Source: Rhizobiaceae bacterium
Lineage (GTDB): Bacteria > Pseudomonadota > Alphaproteobacteria > Rhizobiales > Rhizobiaceae
Assembly: GCA_028865845.1 (NCBI GenBank)
Contig: JAGWJK010000297.1
Span: 1 to 6,093, forward strand
Reading direction: 5' to 3'
DNA length: 6,093 bases
Below the pieces are notes generated by a model. It saw nothing but the letters and a program-made list of their open reading frames with translations, was not told the origin of the DNA and ran no database searches. Each line of letters starts with the position of its first letter. Position 1 is the first letter of the stretch. Below, piece by piece: positions 1 through 6,078 of the stretch. Made by a program: the position numbers and the translations under genes.

Positions 1-221
1 GAGGCATGGATGAAGGCGGAGGTGCGGTCGAATTCCTCGCCCGCAACATGTGGCTCCTCGTCCCGATCCAGGCGAAAATCAAGGACTTCTTCTCCGATTT
101 CAACGACTACCCATTCCAAATGGGCAGTACGCTGAATGCGAGCGGAATCGGCTACGCGATGCTGCGGCAGGAGGCGGCGCTCGGTCGGCTGAAACAGTTG
201 GAGACCCTGATGCCGGAATAG
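1..221 (+). CDS. C-terminal part of a probable sulfatase (arylsulfatase-like), 5' end outside window
   Basis: The frame is open from the left edge of the window to a TAG at 219-221, so this is the tail of a longer gene; the ATG at position 6 is probably internal. About 72 residues are visible. The segment MWLLVPIQAKIKDFF followed by a short acidic/aromatic stretch ending in YPFQMGS resembles the C-terminal tail I recall from bacterial arylsulfatases, which often carry a WLFVPAQ-type motif followed by a YPPRQ-like turn. The catalytic part of a sulfatase (formylglycine Cys/Ser motif, metal ligands) would lie upstream and cannot be seen, so the reaction, hydrolysis of a sulfate ester, is inferred only from this tail. 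The gene ends 27 bases before a strong hairpin terminator. It could instead be another protein with a similar amphipathic C-terminus. Confidence 0.45.
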   Translation, partial: GMDEGGGAVEFLARNMWLLVPIQAKIKDFFSDFNDYPFQMGSTLNASGIGYAMLRQEAALGRLKQLETLMPE

Positions 222-248
222 CGAATAGGGCCTGAACTGCGATGCATC

Positions 249-295
249 AAGCGGCCATCATTCCCCTGATATGGGAATGATGGCCGCTTTCGTTT
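249..295 (+). terminator. Rho-independent terminator of the upstream + strand gene
   Basis: A perfect 17-bp inverted repeat (249-265 with 273-289) encloses a 7-base loop, CTGATAT. The stem has a GC-rich base (GCGGCC/GGCCGC), and the + strand continues with TCGTTT straight after it, giving a broken T-tract. On the minus strand no T-run follows the stem, so it acts mainly on the probable sulfatase transcript. It also lies beyond the stop of the convergent binding-protein gene and may act as a barrier there. For that minus-strand gene, the only nearer candidate is six T residues at 310-305 preceded by a weak 4-5 bp stem. Confidence 0.85.
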
Positions 296-345
296 GCAGC
301 AATGAAAAAAGGCTCAAGGATGCTGTGGGTATTAGGGAAAGCCGC

Positions 346-1215
346 TTACGGGACGTGCTCCATGATGATCTGCGTGTGCAGCATCGGCGCATCATTGCCG
401 AAATAGCTTTCGAGCAACGGAAGGAAGTCATCCGACAGGTAGAAATCCGTCAGTGCTCGATCGACCAGCAGACGGAAATCGGCATCGTCGCGCTTCAGAG
501 CGATCGCATAGGGTTCATGCGTGAACAGGCGGTCGCCGACCTCCAGGGAGGATGGATCGCGGGCGCGCTTGGCGAGATTCATCAACAGCACCTGATCGCC
601 GAGATAAGCGTCGATCTTGTGATCCTCCAGCGCCCTCAGCCCATCCTCATGGGTATCGAAATCGGCGATCCGCGTCTTCGAATCCTCGATGCTGCGGGCC
701 TCGCGCAGGATCGTACCCGTCGTTGCGCCTGCCCGCACGCCGATGATGCTGGTCGACGTCAGCGGCTCGCTGACGGCGCGAAAGGCAGGCTTATCGATGA
801 AAAGGCTCTGCAGATAATCAGGCGAATCCTTGCGCAGCAGCGCACTTGCCCCCGTCAGAAAGATCGGCTGCGAGAAATCAACGATTTCCCGCCGATCCAG
901 ATTGACGGTGATTGCGCCACACAGCAGGTCGACCTGCTCGTTCTTCACGGCGTCGAAGCCGTTCGCCAGCGTCACCTCCACGTATTCCCGCTTTACCCGC
1001 GGAAGCACATGCTCGATCTCATCGGCGACCTTGCCGCACAGATCGATCGCGTAGCCGACGGGTTTGGCATCAGAGCCCTGGGAGGAGAACGGCACTTCGT
1101 CGGTGATGTAGCCGATGCGCAGCGTTCCGCGCTGCTTGACTGCGTCGAGGGTACCGGCGCCCGCGGCGGAGGCCGACAAACAGACAACAAGACCCGCCAG
1201 CAACAACCATCTCAT
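346..1215 (-). CDS. Periplasmic amino-acid-type ABC transporter substrate-binding protein (SBP_bac_3 family)
   Basis: This is a 289-residue secreted solute-binding protein that should capture a polar amino acid or similar small solute in the periplasm. Residues 1-20 form a Sec signal peptide: MRW, a hydrophobic core, and a likely SPase I cut after ASAAGA. The mature protein opens with TLDAVKQRGTLRIGY, the usual start of PF00497 proteins. CGAITVNLDRREIVDFSQPIF (99-119) matches the ligand-carboxylate motif with its Arg and the VDFS-P block, and is closest in style to glutamate/aspartate binding proteins such as GltI. GVRAGATTGT (159-168) and AYLGDQ (203-208) are the other ligand-contact regions. 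The frame extends upstream to a TTG at 1272, but that would place 19 polar residues before the signal peptide, so I chose the ATG at 1215. No permease or ATPase lies adjacent. The ATG has no clear Shine-Dalgarno and overlaps the stop of a short upstream ORF. The ligand is unknown. Confidence 0.88.
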   Translation of the reverse strand: MRWLLLAGLVVCLSASAAGAGTLDAVKQRGTLRIGYITDEVPFSSQGSDAKPVGYAIDLCGKVADEIEHVLPRVKREYVEVTLANGFDAVKNEQVDLLCGAITVNLDRREIVDFSQPIFLTGASALLRKDSPDYLQSLFIDKPAFRAVSEPLTSTSIIGVRAGATTGTILREARSIEDSKTRIADFDTHEDGLRALEDHKIDAYLGDQVLLMNLAKRARDPSSLEVGDRLFTHEPYAIALKRDDADFRLLVDRALTDFYLSDDFLPLLESYFGNDAPMLHTQIIMEHVP

Positions 1216-1256
1216 GCGCTTGGCCAGATTTGCATGCGGCTGGAAGGCAGCAGCAT
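1212..1256 (-). CDS. Possible 14-codon leader ORF coupled to the binding-protein gene
   Basis: An ATG at 1256-1254 opens a reading frame encoding MLLPSSRMQIWPSA. Its TGA (1214-1212) overlaps the ATG of the binding protein (1215-1213) as ATGA. It has plausible ribosome-binding sequence, GGGAG at 1270-1266 (9-base spacing) and GAGG at 1263-1260, whereas the downstream ATG has none. This arrangement fits translational coupling, in which ribosomes finishing the leader restart on the main gene. The peptide resembles no known attenuator: there is no run of one amino-acid codon and no obvious alternative hairpins. The ORF is short enough to be chance, and initiation at the TTG at 1272 in the main frame remains possible. 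Confidence 0.3.
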   Translation of the reverse strand: MLLPSSRMQIWPSA

Positions 1257-1259
1257 TAT

Positions 1260-1270
1260 CCTCGTCTCCC
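1260..1270 (-). promoter_or_regulatory. Shine-Dalgarno region upstream of the leader ORF
   Basis: The minus-strand sequence GGGAGACGAGG contains two purine-rich anti-16S matches, GGGAG and GAGG. It is the only good ribosome-binding sequence near the start of the binding-protein gene. It fits the leader ATG at 1256 and lies too far (about 45-50 bases) from the ATG at 1215 to serve it directly. Confidence 0.45.
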
Positions 1271-1301
1271 AAAAGCGGACGATCACAAGGGCTGAGCGCA
1301 G

Positions 1302-1327
1302 ATTATGGGCTTGGCCGCATTTGTCAA
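1302..1327 (-). promoter_or_regulatory. Tentative sigma-70 type promoter for the binding-protein gene
   Basis: On the minus strand a perfect TTGACA (1327-1322) is followed by CATAAT (1307-1302), 46 bases before the leader ATG. The spacing is 14 bases, shorter than the usual 16-18. With a 16-base spacing the -10 would read TAATCT, a poor match. The exact -35 hexamer in the right orientation makes promoter function plausible, but the -10 assignment is uncertain. Confidence 0.35.
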
Positions 1328-1464
1328 TCGCCGATAGCTTATAAATGCAACCGCCAGTCTTATCGTATAGTATCGATCAACTTGAGTAACGGGCAGCACC
1401 GCCGAAGACGCGCGCATGTTTGCCGCCGCAGACGGGAACGCGCGGTGACATCAACGCGTTTAGT

Positions 1465-1480
1465 GCATGATATATTATGC
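1465..1480. promoter_or_regulatory. 16-bp near-palindrome, candidate operator/-10 region of the VOC gene
   Basis: GCATGATATATTATGC matches its own reverse complement at 14 of 16 positions. It lies 56 bases upstream of the VOC ATG, in the spacer between two divergent genes, and is far more AT-rich than its surroundings. It contains TATATT/TATTAT, possible -10 hexamers for rightward transcription, though no good -35 is seen at the right distance. A dimeric repressor binding here would cover the promoter. No adjacent regulator gene identifies the factor. Confidence 0.35.
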
Positions 1481-1536
1481 GAAATGAATAGGTGGGACAC
1501 CTGCCTGAACTGGCTTCGAACCTGAGAGGACGAACA

Positions 1537-2016
1537 ATGGCTATCGCGAAGAATACCATCTGCCTTTGGTACGAAAAGGACGCCGAGGCGGCTGCCCGCT
1601 TCTATGCCGAGACGTTTCCCGACAGTAGGATGGGTGCCGTCCATCGCGCGCCGAGCGATTATCCGTCCGGAAAGGCCGGTGATGTGCTGACCGTGGACTT
1701 CACTGTCTTCGGCATCCCCTGTCTCGGTCTCAATGGCGGCCCGATCTTCAAACACAGCGAGGCTTTCTCCTTCCAGATTTCGACGGAGGATCAGGAGGAG
1801 ACCGATCGTTACTGGAATGCCATCGTTGGCAATGGCGGTCAGGAAAGTGCCTGCGGCTGGTGCAAGGACAGATGGGGGATTTCCTGGCAGATCACGCCAC
1901 GCGTGCTGATGGAAGCAATGGCTGCCGGCGGTGCCGAAGCAAAACGCGCCTTCGAAGCGATGATGGAGATGAAGAAAATCGACGTCGCCGCGATCGAGGC
2001 GGCACGGCGCGGCTGA
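1537..2016 (+). CDS. PhnB-like VOC family protein (3-demethylubiquinone-9 3-methyltransferase-type domain)
   Basis: This 159-residue protein has the vicinal-oxygen-chelate fold of the PhnB subgroup (PF06983, a domain misleadingly named after a ubiquinone methyltransferase). The family signatures appear in order: ITICLWY-like first strand (here KNTICLWYEKDAEAAARFY, 5-23), DFTVFGIPCLGLNGGPIFK (54-72), AFSFQI (76-81), DQEETDRYW (85-93), and GGQESACGWCKDRWGISWQITP (100-121). These proteins are small and often dimeric, and mostly lack an assigned substrate; some relatives bind metals. The C-terminus (130-159) is an Ala-rich helix also typical of the group. Translation should begin at the ATG at 1537, preceded by GAGAGGA at 1524-1530 with 6-base spacing; an in-frame GTG at 1492 would add an unconserved extension. 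The gene is divergent from the binding protein and convergent with the GFA gene. Its physiological role cannot be told from sequence. Confidence 0.9.
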   Translation: MAIAKNTICLWYEKDAEAAARFYAETFPDSRMGAVHRAPSDYPSGKAGDVLTVDFTVFGIPCLGLNGGPIFKHSEAFSFQISTEDQEETDRYWNAIVGNGGQESACGWCKDRWGISWQITPRVLMEAMAAGGAEAKRAFEAMMEMKKIDVAAIEAARRG

Positions 2017-2058
2017 CGTTTACCGGGCGATTTTCTTTGTGAAGACCATCTCAGCCAC

Positions 2059-2086
2059 GATGAGGGAGGAATATCTTTTCCCTATC
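2059..2086. terminator. Weak hairpin between convergent VOC and GFA genes
   Basis: GAT-AGGGA pairs with TCCCT-ATC, an 8-bp stem with one bulged G and an 11-base loop. It lies in the 97-base gap between two converging genes, where a bidirectional terminator is expected. Neither side has a convincing T-tract, so this is a position-based suggestion. A T-rich patch (GATTTTCTTT, 2030-2039) precedes it on the + strand without a stem before it. Confidence 0.22.
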
Positions 2087-2113
2087 GGTGGTCAGGCATG
2101 GGCGCGGGACGCG

Positions 2114-2515
2114 CTAGAACCACAGATCGCGCACGCAGCGCCCCGTGGATGGGAGGTCTTCGAACGTGTCCAGACCGTCGAAATGATCGATCGGCAGATC
2201 GTGGACGAGATCGGGCGGCGCAAGACGCATATTCACCGCAATGCGCCGGCGCCCATCCTTTTGAAGCCGCAGGCCGCGCCAGCTGACGACGCATGCGCAG
2301 GATGGGCAGAACAATATTTCGAGCGACGACTTGTCCCTGACGGCGCGCGTGTAGGAAGCGGTCTCACCGGAGACCGCGATACGCTCGCCTTCATAGTCAT
2401 AGGCCCACAGAGCACCGTATCGCCGGCAGAGCGTGCAGTTGCACGCGGTGATCGAGCCTGGATCGCCCTCAAGGGTCCAGCCCGCCTTGCCGCAATGACA
2501 TGAGCCCGTCAACAT
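2114..2515 (-). CDS. GFA/CENP-V domain zinc protein (glutathione-dependent formaldehyde-activating-like family)
   Basis: This 133-residue protein belongs to the GFA family (PF04828). The zinc ligands are visible: SCHC (Cys6, Cys8), CNCTLC (Cys25, Cys27, Cys30) and FCPSC (Cys70, Cys73). In the family prototype these bind a structural and a second zinc and are linked to S-hydroxymethylglutathione formation, but most members have no proven substrate. The tail RRIAVNMRLAPPDL followed by IDHFDGLDTFEDLP (109-122) is typical of the family. The start was set at the ATG at 2515, which gives the usual M-x-G-S-C-H-C opening and has GGAGG 8 bases upstream; ATG 2530 and TTG 2563 lie in frame upstream with weaker support. 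An extra Cys75 makes the last motif CPSCAC, where most relatives have Gly then Ser/Thr after the second Cys. It is transcribed in the direction of rnhA, 112 bases downstream of it. Confidence 0.9.
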   Translation of the reverse strand: MLTGSCHCGKAGWTLEGDPGSITACNCTLCRRYGALWAYDYEGERIAVSGETASYTRAVRDKSSLEILFCPSCACVVSWRGLRLQKDGRRRIAVNMRLAPPDLVHDLPIDHFDGLDTFEDLPSTGRCVRDLWF

Positions 2516-2523
2516 TCGTGTGG

Positions 2524-2528
2524 CCTCC
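2524..2528 (-). promoter_or_regulatory. Ribosome binding site that decides the GFA start
   Basis: GGAGG on the minus strand with 8 bases to the ATG at 2515 is the best Shine-Dalgarno in the area. It overlaps the alternative upstream ATG at 2530, whose own site (GGAG, 8 bases further upstream) is weaker. This supports the 133-residue form. Confidence 0.6.
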
Positions 2529-2551
2529 ATCCCGCTCGCTCCGAACGAGAT

Positions 2552-2580
2552 ATTCTGCCGCAAGCGCGCGATGGCTGCAA
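2552..2580 (-). promoter_or_regulatory. Tentative promoter for the GFA gene
   Basis: In the 112-base spacer after rnhA, the minus strand reads TTGCAG (2580-2575), a 17-base spacer, then CAGAAT (2557-2552), about 37 bases before the chosen ATG. Matches to the consensus hexamers are partial. It would allow the GFA gene to be expressed apart from thrB-rnhA, which has no clear terminator before this point. Confidence 0.28.
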
Positions 2581-2627
2581 TCCGCGCCGGGACACCGACG
2601 ACCGTCGATCAACCGACGCCACTTTCG

Positions 2628-3068
2628 CTATTTCCTCTTGAACGGCTCCATGCCCTTGCGCGCCAGCTCGTCGGCGCGCTCGTTTTCCGGGTGGCCGGCA
2701 TGGCCCTTGACCCAATGCAGCGTCACCTTGTGCCTGTTATAGGCCTCGTCCAGCGCCTGCCAGAGTTCGGCGTTCTTCACCGGCTTCTTGTCCGCGGTCT
2801 TCCAGCCGTTCTTCTTCCAGCCGAAAATCCACTTGGTGATCCCATCCTTGACGTAGACGCTGTCGGTATAAAGATCGACCTCGCATGGACTCTTCAGGGC
2901 CGACAGCGCCGAGATCGCCGCCAGCAGTTCCATGCGATTGTTGGTCGTTTCGGCCTCGCCGCCGGAGAGTTCCTTTTCGACCTCACCGTAGCGCATCACC
3001 GCGCCCCAGCCGCCGGGACCGGGATTACCGGAGCAGGCGCCGTCCGTATAGATATCGACGTGCTTCAT
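2628..3068 (-). CDS. rnhA: Ribonuclease HI
   Basis: This 146-residue enzyme cuts the RNA strand of RNA-DNA hybrids, removing R-loops and Okazaki primers. The full active site is present: Asp9 ([17 protein letters not shown]), Glu47 (TTNNRMEL), Asp69 (LYTDSVYV), His123 ([15 protein letters not shown]) and Asp133, each one position lower than in the E. coli enzyme. The Lys/Trp-rich basic segment, [20 protein letters not shown] (80-99), is the substrate-binding basic protrusion. Length is normal for the family. The frame continues open upstream, but the ATG at 3068 gives the conserved N-terminus and overlaps the thrB stop as ATGA, so expression is probably coupled to thrB. There is no hyperthermophile or hybrid-binding extension. 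Confidence 0.97.
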   Translation of the reverse strand: MKHVDIYTDGACSGNPGPGGWGAVMRYGEVEKELSGGEAETTNNRMELLAAISALSALKSPCEVDLYTDSVYVKDGITKWIFGWKKNGWKTADKKPVKNAELWQALDEAYNRHKVTLHWVKGHAGHPENERADELARKGMEPFKRK

Positions 3069-4030
3069 GCCTTCAGCCCGTATTCGGCGCTGGAGGCGAT
3101 CTGGCGATGGAAGCGCAGCTTGCGCAGATATTCGAGCGGGTCCTTTTTGGTGACCAGGGCGCCGGCCGGCGTCGTCAGCCAGTCGTAGAGGCGGGTCAGG
3201 AAGAAGCGCAGCGCCGAGCCGCGCGAAAGCGTGGGCAGCGCGGCGATTTCGGCGTCGCTCAACGGCCGCACATTCTGATAGCCTTCCAGCATCGCCATGC
3301 CCTTGGTGATGTTGTAGGAGCCGTCCTTCTCGAAGCACCAGGCGTTCAGGCAGATCGAGACATCGTAGGCAAGCAGATCGTTGCAGGCGAAATAGAAATC
3401 GATCAGGCCGGAAAGCTCGTCGCCGAGGAAGAAGACGTTGTCCGGAAACAGGTCGGCATGGATGACGCCGTCGGGCAGATCCTTCGGCCAGTGGCGCGCC
3501 AGGAAATCAAGTTCACCGCGGATTTCGTCCTGAAGACCTGGTTCGACCTCGTCGGCCCGCGCTGCGGATTTTTCCCAAAGACCCTGCCAGCCGGCAAGCG
3601 ACAGTGCATTCGGACGCCTGATCTCAAAACCCTCGCCAGCGACATGCATTTCGGCAAGCGCCCTGCCGACCTCACGGCAATGTTTCGCCTCCGGCTTTCT
3701 CAGCCACATGCCCTCGAGAAATGAAATCAGTGCTGCCGGACGACCGGAAAGATGGCCAAGAAGTTCGCCGTCCTTGCGCGGAAGCGGCAGCGGGCAGGAC
3801 AGGCTGCGGCTTGCCAGATGCTGCATCAACCCCAGGAAAAACGGCAGGTCGCCCTTTTCGACCCGCTTTTCGTAAAGCGTCAGGATCAGCGGCTCGTGCG
3901 ATGTGTGCAGCAGGAAGTTGGAATTCTCGACACCCTCGGCAATGCCCTTATAGGAGAGCAGCTGCCCGACATCATATTCCGTCAGGAACCACTTCAGATC
4001 GTCTTCGGTAATATCGGTATAAACGGCCAC
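3065..4030 (-). CDS. thrB: Homoserine kinase, APH/choline-kinase-fold type
   Basis: This 321-residue kinase phosphorylates L-homoserine with ATP, the step before threonine synthase in threonine biosynthesis. It belongs to the aminoglycoside phosphotransferase-like ThrB form found in alphaproteobacteria and pseudomonads, not the GHMP kinase form of E. coli. [13 protein letters not shown] (189-201) carries the catalytic Asp193 and metal-binding Asn198, and LIDFYF (209-214) carries the second metal-binding Asp211. [15 protein letters not shown] (27-41) and LILTLYEKR (48-56) form the nucleotide-binding lobe, typical of this subgroup. Translation starts at a GTG (4030-4028), giving the conserved [10 protein letters not shown] opening, with AGGGA 7 bases upstream. 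The gene follows ispH after a 185-base repeat-bearing gap and overlaps rnhA by 4 bases. Confidence 0.96.
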   Translation of the reverse strand: MAVYTDITEDDLKWFLTEYDVGQLLSYKGIAEGVENSNFLLHTSHEPLILTLYEKRVEKGDLPFFLGLMQHLASRSLSCPLPLPRKDGELLGHLSGRPAALISFLEGMWLRKPEAKHCREVGRALAEMHVAGEGFEIRRPNALSLAGWQGLWEKSAARADEVEPGLQDEIRGELDFLARHWPKDLPDGVIHADLFPDNVFFLGDELSGLIDFYFACNDLLAYDVSICLNAWCFEKDGSYNITKGMAMLEGYQNVRPLSDAEIAALPTLSRGSALRFFLTRLYDWLTTPAGALVTKKDPLEYLRKLRFHRQIASSAEYGLKA

Positions 4031-4037
4031 GAATTAT

Positions 4038-4042
4038 TCCCT
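4038..4042 (-). promoter_or_regulatory. Ribosome binding site supporting the GTG start of thrB
   Basis: AGGGA on the minus strand lies 7 bases before the GTG at 4030. With no in-frame ATG nearby, it supports GTG initiation and the conserved MAVYTD N-terminus. Confidence 0.65.
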
Positions 4043-4073
4043 GTTTGATAGACGCATGCCGCCGCAATCACCC

Positions 4074-4120
4074 GCCCTCGTGGTTCGAGACGGCCCGATG
4101 GGCCTCCTTGCCATGAGGGC
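4074..4120. repeat. Palindromic intergenic element A (rhizobial interspersed-repeat type)
   Basis: GCCCTCGTGG (4074-4083) pairs with CCATGAGGGC (4111-4120), with one G-T wobble. Inside it, GGCCC (4092-4096) pairs with GGGCC (4100-4104) around a GAT loop. The pattern of a CTCGTGGTTCGAGAC arm and a CCTNNTNNCCATGAGGG arm matches palindromic sequences I remember as scattered between genes in Rhizobium and Agrobacterium genomes. As RNA it would fold in either orientation. Confidence 0.6.
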
Positions 4121-4152
4121 CAATTCTGATGCACCGCGGCGAAACTCTCCCC

Positions 4153-4205
4153 TCTCATCCTGAGGTGTTTCCGCGCTATATGCGGAAATGACTCAAAGGA
4201 CGAGG
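4153..4205. repeat. Palindromic intergenic element B (rhizobial interspersed-repeat type)
   Basis: An inner perfect 7-bp stem, TTTCCGC (4168-4174) with GCGGAAA (4182-4188), has the loop GCTATAT. It is extended outward by an imperfect stem pairing CTCATCCTGAG (4154-4164) with CTCAAAGGACGAG (4192-4204), which has a two-A bulge and one mismatch. The CTCATCCTGAGG ... AAGGACGAGG arms are the familiar form of dispersed Rhizobiales palindromes. It begins 10 bases beyond the ispH stop and lacks a T-tract, so it is more likely a mobile or structural repeat, or an mRNA-stabilising stem, than a classic terminator. Confidence 0.65.
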
Positions 4206-4215
4206 TGGCCTCTCC

Positions 4216-5223
4216 TCAATCTCCGTTGACGAAAGCCATGTCGGCGGCCGTCAGCTCGATGTTGCGCAGCTCGCGATTGACGAGGAAGTTTTCGGTTTCC
4301 TTGACCGTCTCGGCGAGCTCGACGACCGCATTGTAACGGAGGCGGAAGGCTTCGATGATCTCGTTGACGATCACTTCCGGCGCAGATGCGCCAGCCGAAA
4401 GACCGACAGTGCCGATATCGCCAATGCCGTCCCAATCGATCTCGGAGGCGCGTTGCACCAGCACCGATTTCTTGGCGCCGGCCCGCAGCGCCACCTCGAC
4501 GAGGCGCTTCGAGTTGGACGAATTCGGCGCGCCGACGACGATGAAGAGATCGCAGCCGGGTGCCGCCTCCTTCACCACTTCCTGGCGATTCGTGGTGGCG
4601 TAACAGATCGAATCGGCGGCAGGTGCGGTGAGGTTCGGAAAACGCTGCTGCAGGCGGGCAATCACGCCGGCGGTATCGTCGACAGACAGGGTCGTCTGGG
4701 TGACGAAGCCGAGATTGTCAGGGTCTTCGGGCTGATAGACATCAGCATCCTCGACTGTCTCAATCAAGGAAACCGAACCCTCAGGTAGCTGGCCCATGGT
4801 GCCGATGACTTCCGGATGGCCGGCATGGCCGATGAGGATGACATGGCGGCCGAGGCGATTGTGACGCATGGCCTGCTTGTGCACCTTGGACACCAGCGGG
4901 CACGTGGCGTCGAGATAGAAAAGATTGCGCGCATCGGCATCCGCCGGCACGGCCTTCGGCACGCCATGTGCGGAAAACACCACCGGCTGGGCTCGATGCT
5001 CGGCGGGGATCTCGTCCAGCTCCTCGACGAAGATGGCGCCCTTGGCCTCAAGTCCCTCGACCACGTAGCGGTTATGCACGATCTCGTGGCGGACATAGAC
5101 CGGCGCACCATAGGCCTTCAGCGCCAGCACGACGATCTGGATGGCGCGATCGACGCCGGCGCAGAAGCCGCGCGGGCCACAGAGCCGAATGGTAAGATCA
5201 GGTTTGGAAACCGCTATGTTCAT
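4216..5223 (-). CDS. ispH: 4-hydroxy-3-methylbut-2-enyl diphosphate reductase
   Basis: This 335-residue iron-sulfur enzyme (also called LytB) makes isopentenyl and dimethylallyl diphosphate from HMBPP, the last step of the MEP pathway. The three cluster cysteines are present: Cys21 ([11 protein letters not shown]), Cys108 ([13 protein letters not shown]) and Cys207 ([11 protein letters not shown]). Substrate-binding residues are also visible: His50 (HEIVHN), His86 (FSAHGVP), Glu138 in [11 protein letters not shown], and the SSNSKRL block (235-241). The N-terminus is a few residues longer than in E. coli, and the final 20-odd residues form a small C-terminal extension. The ATG at 5223 is preceded by GGAAGAG. 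The gene follows the SURF1 gene after 93 bases and ends just before palindromic element B. I see no convincing promoter in the 93-base gap, so co-transcription with SURF1 is possible. Confidence 0.98.
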   Translation of the reverse strand: MNIAVSKPDLTIRLCGPRGFCAGVDRAIQIVVLALKAYGAPVYVRHEIVHNRYVVEGLEAKGAIFVEELDEIPAEHRAQPVVFSAHGVPKAVPADADARNLFYLDATCPLVSKVHKQAMRHNRLGRHVILIGHAGHPEVIGTMGQLPEGSVSLIETVEDADVYQPEDPDNLGFVTQTTLSVDDTAGVIARLQQRFPNLTAPAADSICYATTNRQEVVKEAAPGCDLFIVVGAPNSSNSKRLVEVALRAGAKKSVLVQRASEIDWDGIGDIGTVGLSAGASAPEVIVNEIIEAFRLRYNAVVELAETVKETENFLVNRELRNIELTAADMAFVNGD

Positions 5224-5316
5224 GTCTCTTCCGAAATCCGGGACGATGGCAAAGCTCGTAGATAGGATCGCCTTGCCCGTTGCTCTAGCCGAATATTCCG
5301 TCGAAATGAAGCAATT

Positions 5317-6078
5317 CTATTGCGTCGGCGCATTCGGATGGTGCTTGCGCCACCAGGAAATCGCAACGATGGCCACCAAGGCAGCGGCAAGGCCGTACCA
5401 GGTCATGGCATATTGCAGGTGATCGTTCGGCAGGTCGACGATGGTGACGCCGCCGATCGGCAGGCCCTTCGGATTGGGCGTCTTGTCGGCGTCGACAAAG
5501 AAGGGCAGCACCTTGTCCTTATCCAGCCCGTCGCTCGACGCCATGGCGTCGAGGTCTTTCCAGTAGAAGATATTCTTTACCAGATCGTTGTCGGGAATGC
5601 CGGAGGGCTGGCCGGCGAGCTTGGCGCGGGCAAGGCCGGTGACGGTCTGCTGGTCCGTCAGCTGCCCCTGCATGCGCATTTCCGGCTCCTTGGCGTCATA
5701 GGGCACGAAGCCCCTGTTGACGAAGAGGTAGCGGCCGTCGTCCAATTGCAGCGGCGTATAGACATTGAAGCCGGGCGCGTCGTCATAGGTCGTGAAGAAA
5801 TGCCGTTCCTTGTTGTTGAGGTAACGACCCGTCGCGGTGACCTTGCGATATTCGATATCGCCACCCGATGCCGCCATCGTTTCAATGGCGCTGAGCGGCA
5901 TGGGCGCTGCCACCTGGCGCTCGGCGATATCGGCCAGCAGGCCTTCCTTCCAGTGCAGCCGCTGCACCTGCCATGTGCCGAGCGAAAGCAGGATGCCGAG
6001 AGCGACAAGCAGGATCAGCGCCTTGCCGACCAGCCAAATGGGGTTGGCGCGGCGGGCGTGGATAACGGCCTCAGTCAC
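5317..6078 (-). CDS. SURF1 family protein, cytochrome c oxidase assembly factor
   Basis: This 253-residue inner-membrane protein belongs to the SURF1/Shy1 family, which helps assemble heme-copper oxidases (in alphaproteobacteria, supply of heme a to subunit I). Two membrane segments flank a periplasmic domain: about residues 14-35 (WLVGKALILLVALGILLSLG) and 224-242 (AMTWYGLAAALVAIVAISW). Family motifs are LGTWQVQRLHWKEGLL (33-48), EYRKVTATGRY (76-86), YLFVNRGFVP (117-126) and HLQYAMTWYGLA (220-231) at the second membrane span. Translation starts at GTG 6078-6076, with AAGGA (6093-6089) 10 bases upstream at the window edge. In rhizobia this gene is, as I recall, usually the last of a cta/cox operon (ctaG, ctaE, DUF983), which would lie beyond the right edge. 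The rhizobial gene is often left unnamed or called surf1. Confidence 0.95.
   Translation of the reverse strand: MTEAVIHARRANPIWLVGKALILLVALGILLSLGTWQVQRLHWKEGLLADIAERQVAAPMPLSAIETMAASGGDIEYRKVTATGRYLNNKERHFFTTYDDAPGFNVYTPLQLDDGRYLFVNRGFVPYDAKEPEMRMQGQLTDQQTVTGLARAKLAGQPSGIPDNDLVKNIFYWKDLDAMASSDGLDKDKVLPFFVDADKTPNPKGLPIGGVTIVDLPNDHLQYAMTWYGLAAALVAIVAISWWRKHHPNAPTQ

Noticed and set aside
271..1344. A 357-codon open frame on the + strand across the binding-protein gene
   Set aside because: It is the antisense shadow of a gene with a clear signal peptide and family motifs; its translation has no recognisable domain, and its start lies inside the terminator hairpin.
1360..1755. A 131-codon minus-strand frame spanning the divergent spacer and the start of the VOC gene
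   Set aside because: It overlaps the well-supported VOC coding region and its palindrome-bearing upstream region, and its translation shows no family features.
2039..2503. A 154-codon + strand frame opposite the GFA gene
   Set aside because: It covers nearly all of the GFA gene in antisense; the minus-strand product has ordered zinc motifs, while this one has none.
2603..2618. Small inverted repeat CGTCG/CGACG just after rnhA
   Set aside because: It has only 5 bp of stem with a 6-base loop and no T-tract, in GC-rich DNA where such repeats are common; too weak to call a terminator.
3069..3338. N-terminal extension of the rnhA frame to about 236 codons
   Set aside because: The extension lies wholly within thrB and is Arg/Ala-rich shadow sequence; the family N-terminus begins exactly at the ATG at 3068.
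5224..5316. Possible promoter for ispH in the SURF1-ispH gap
   Set aside because: TATCTA- and TTGCTT-like hexamers occur, but none pair at a 16-18 base spacing.
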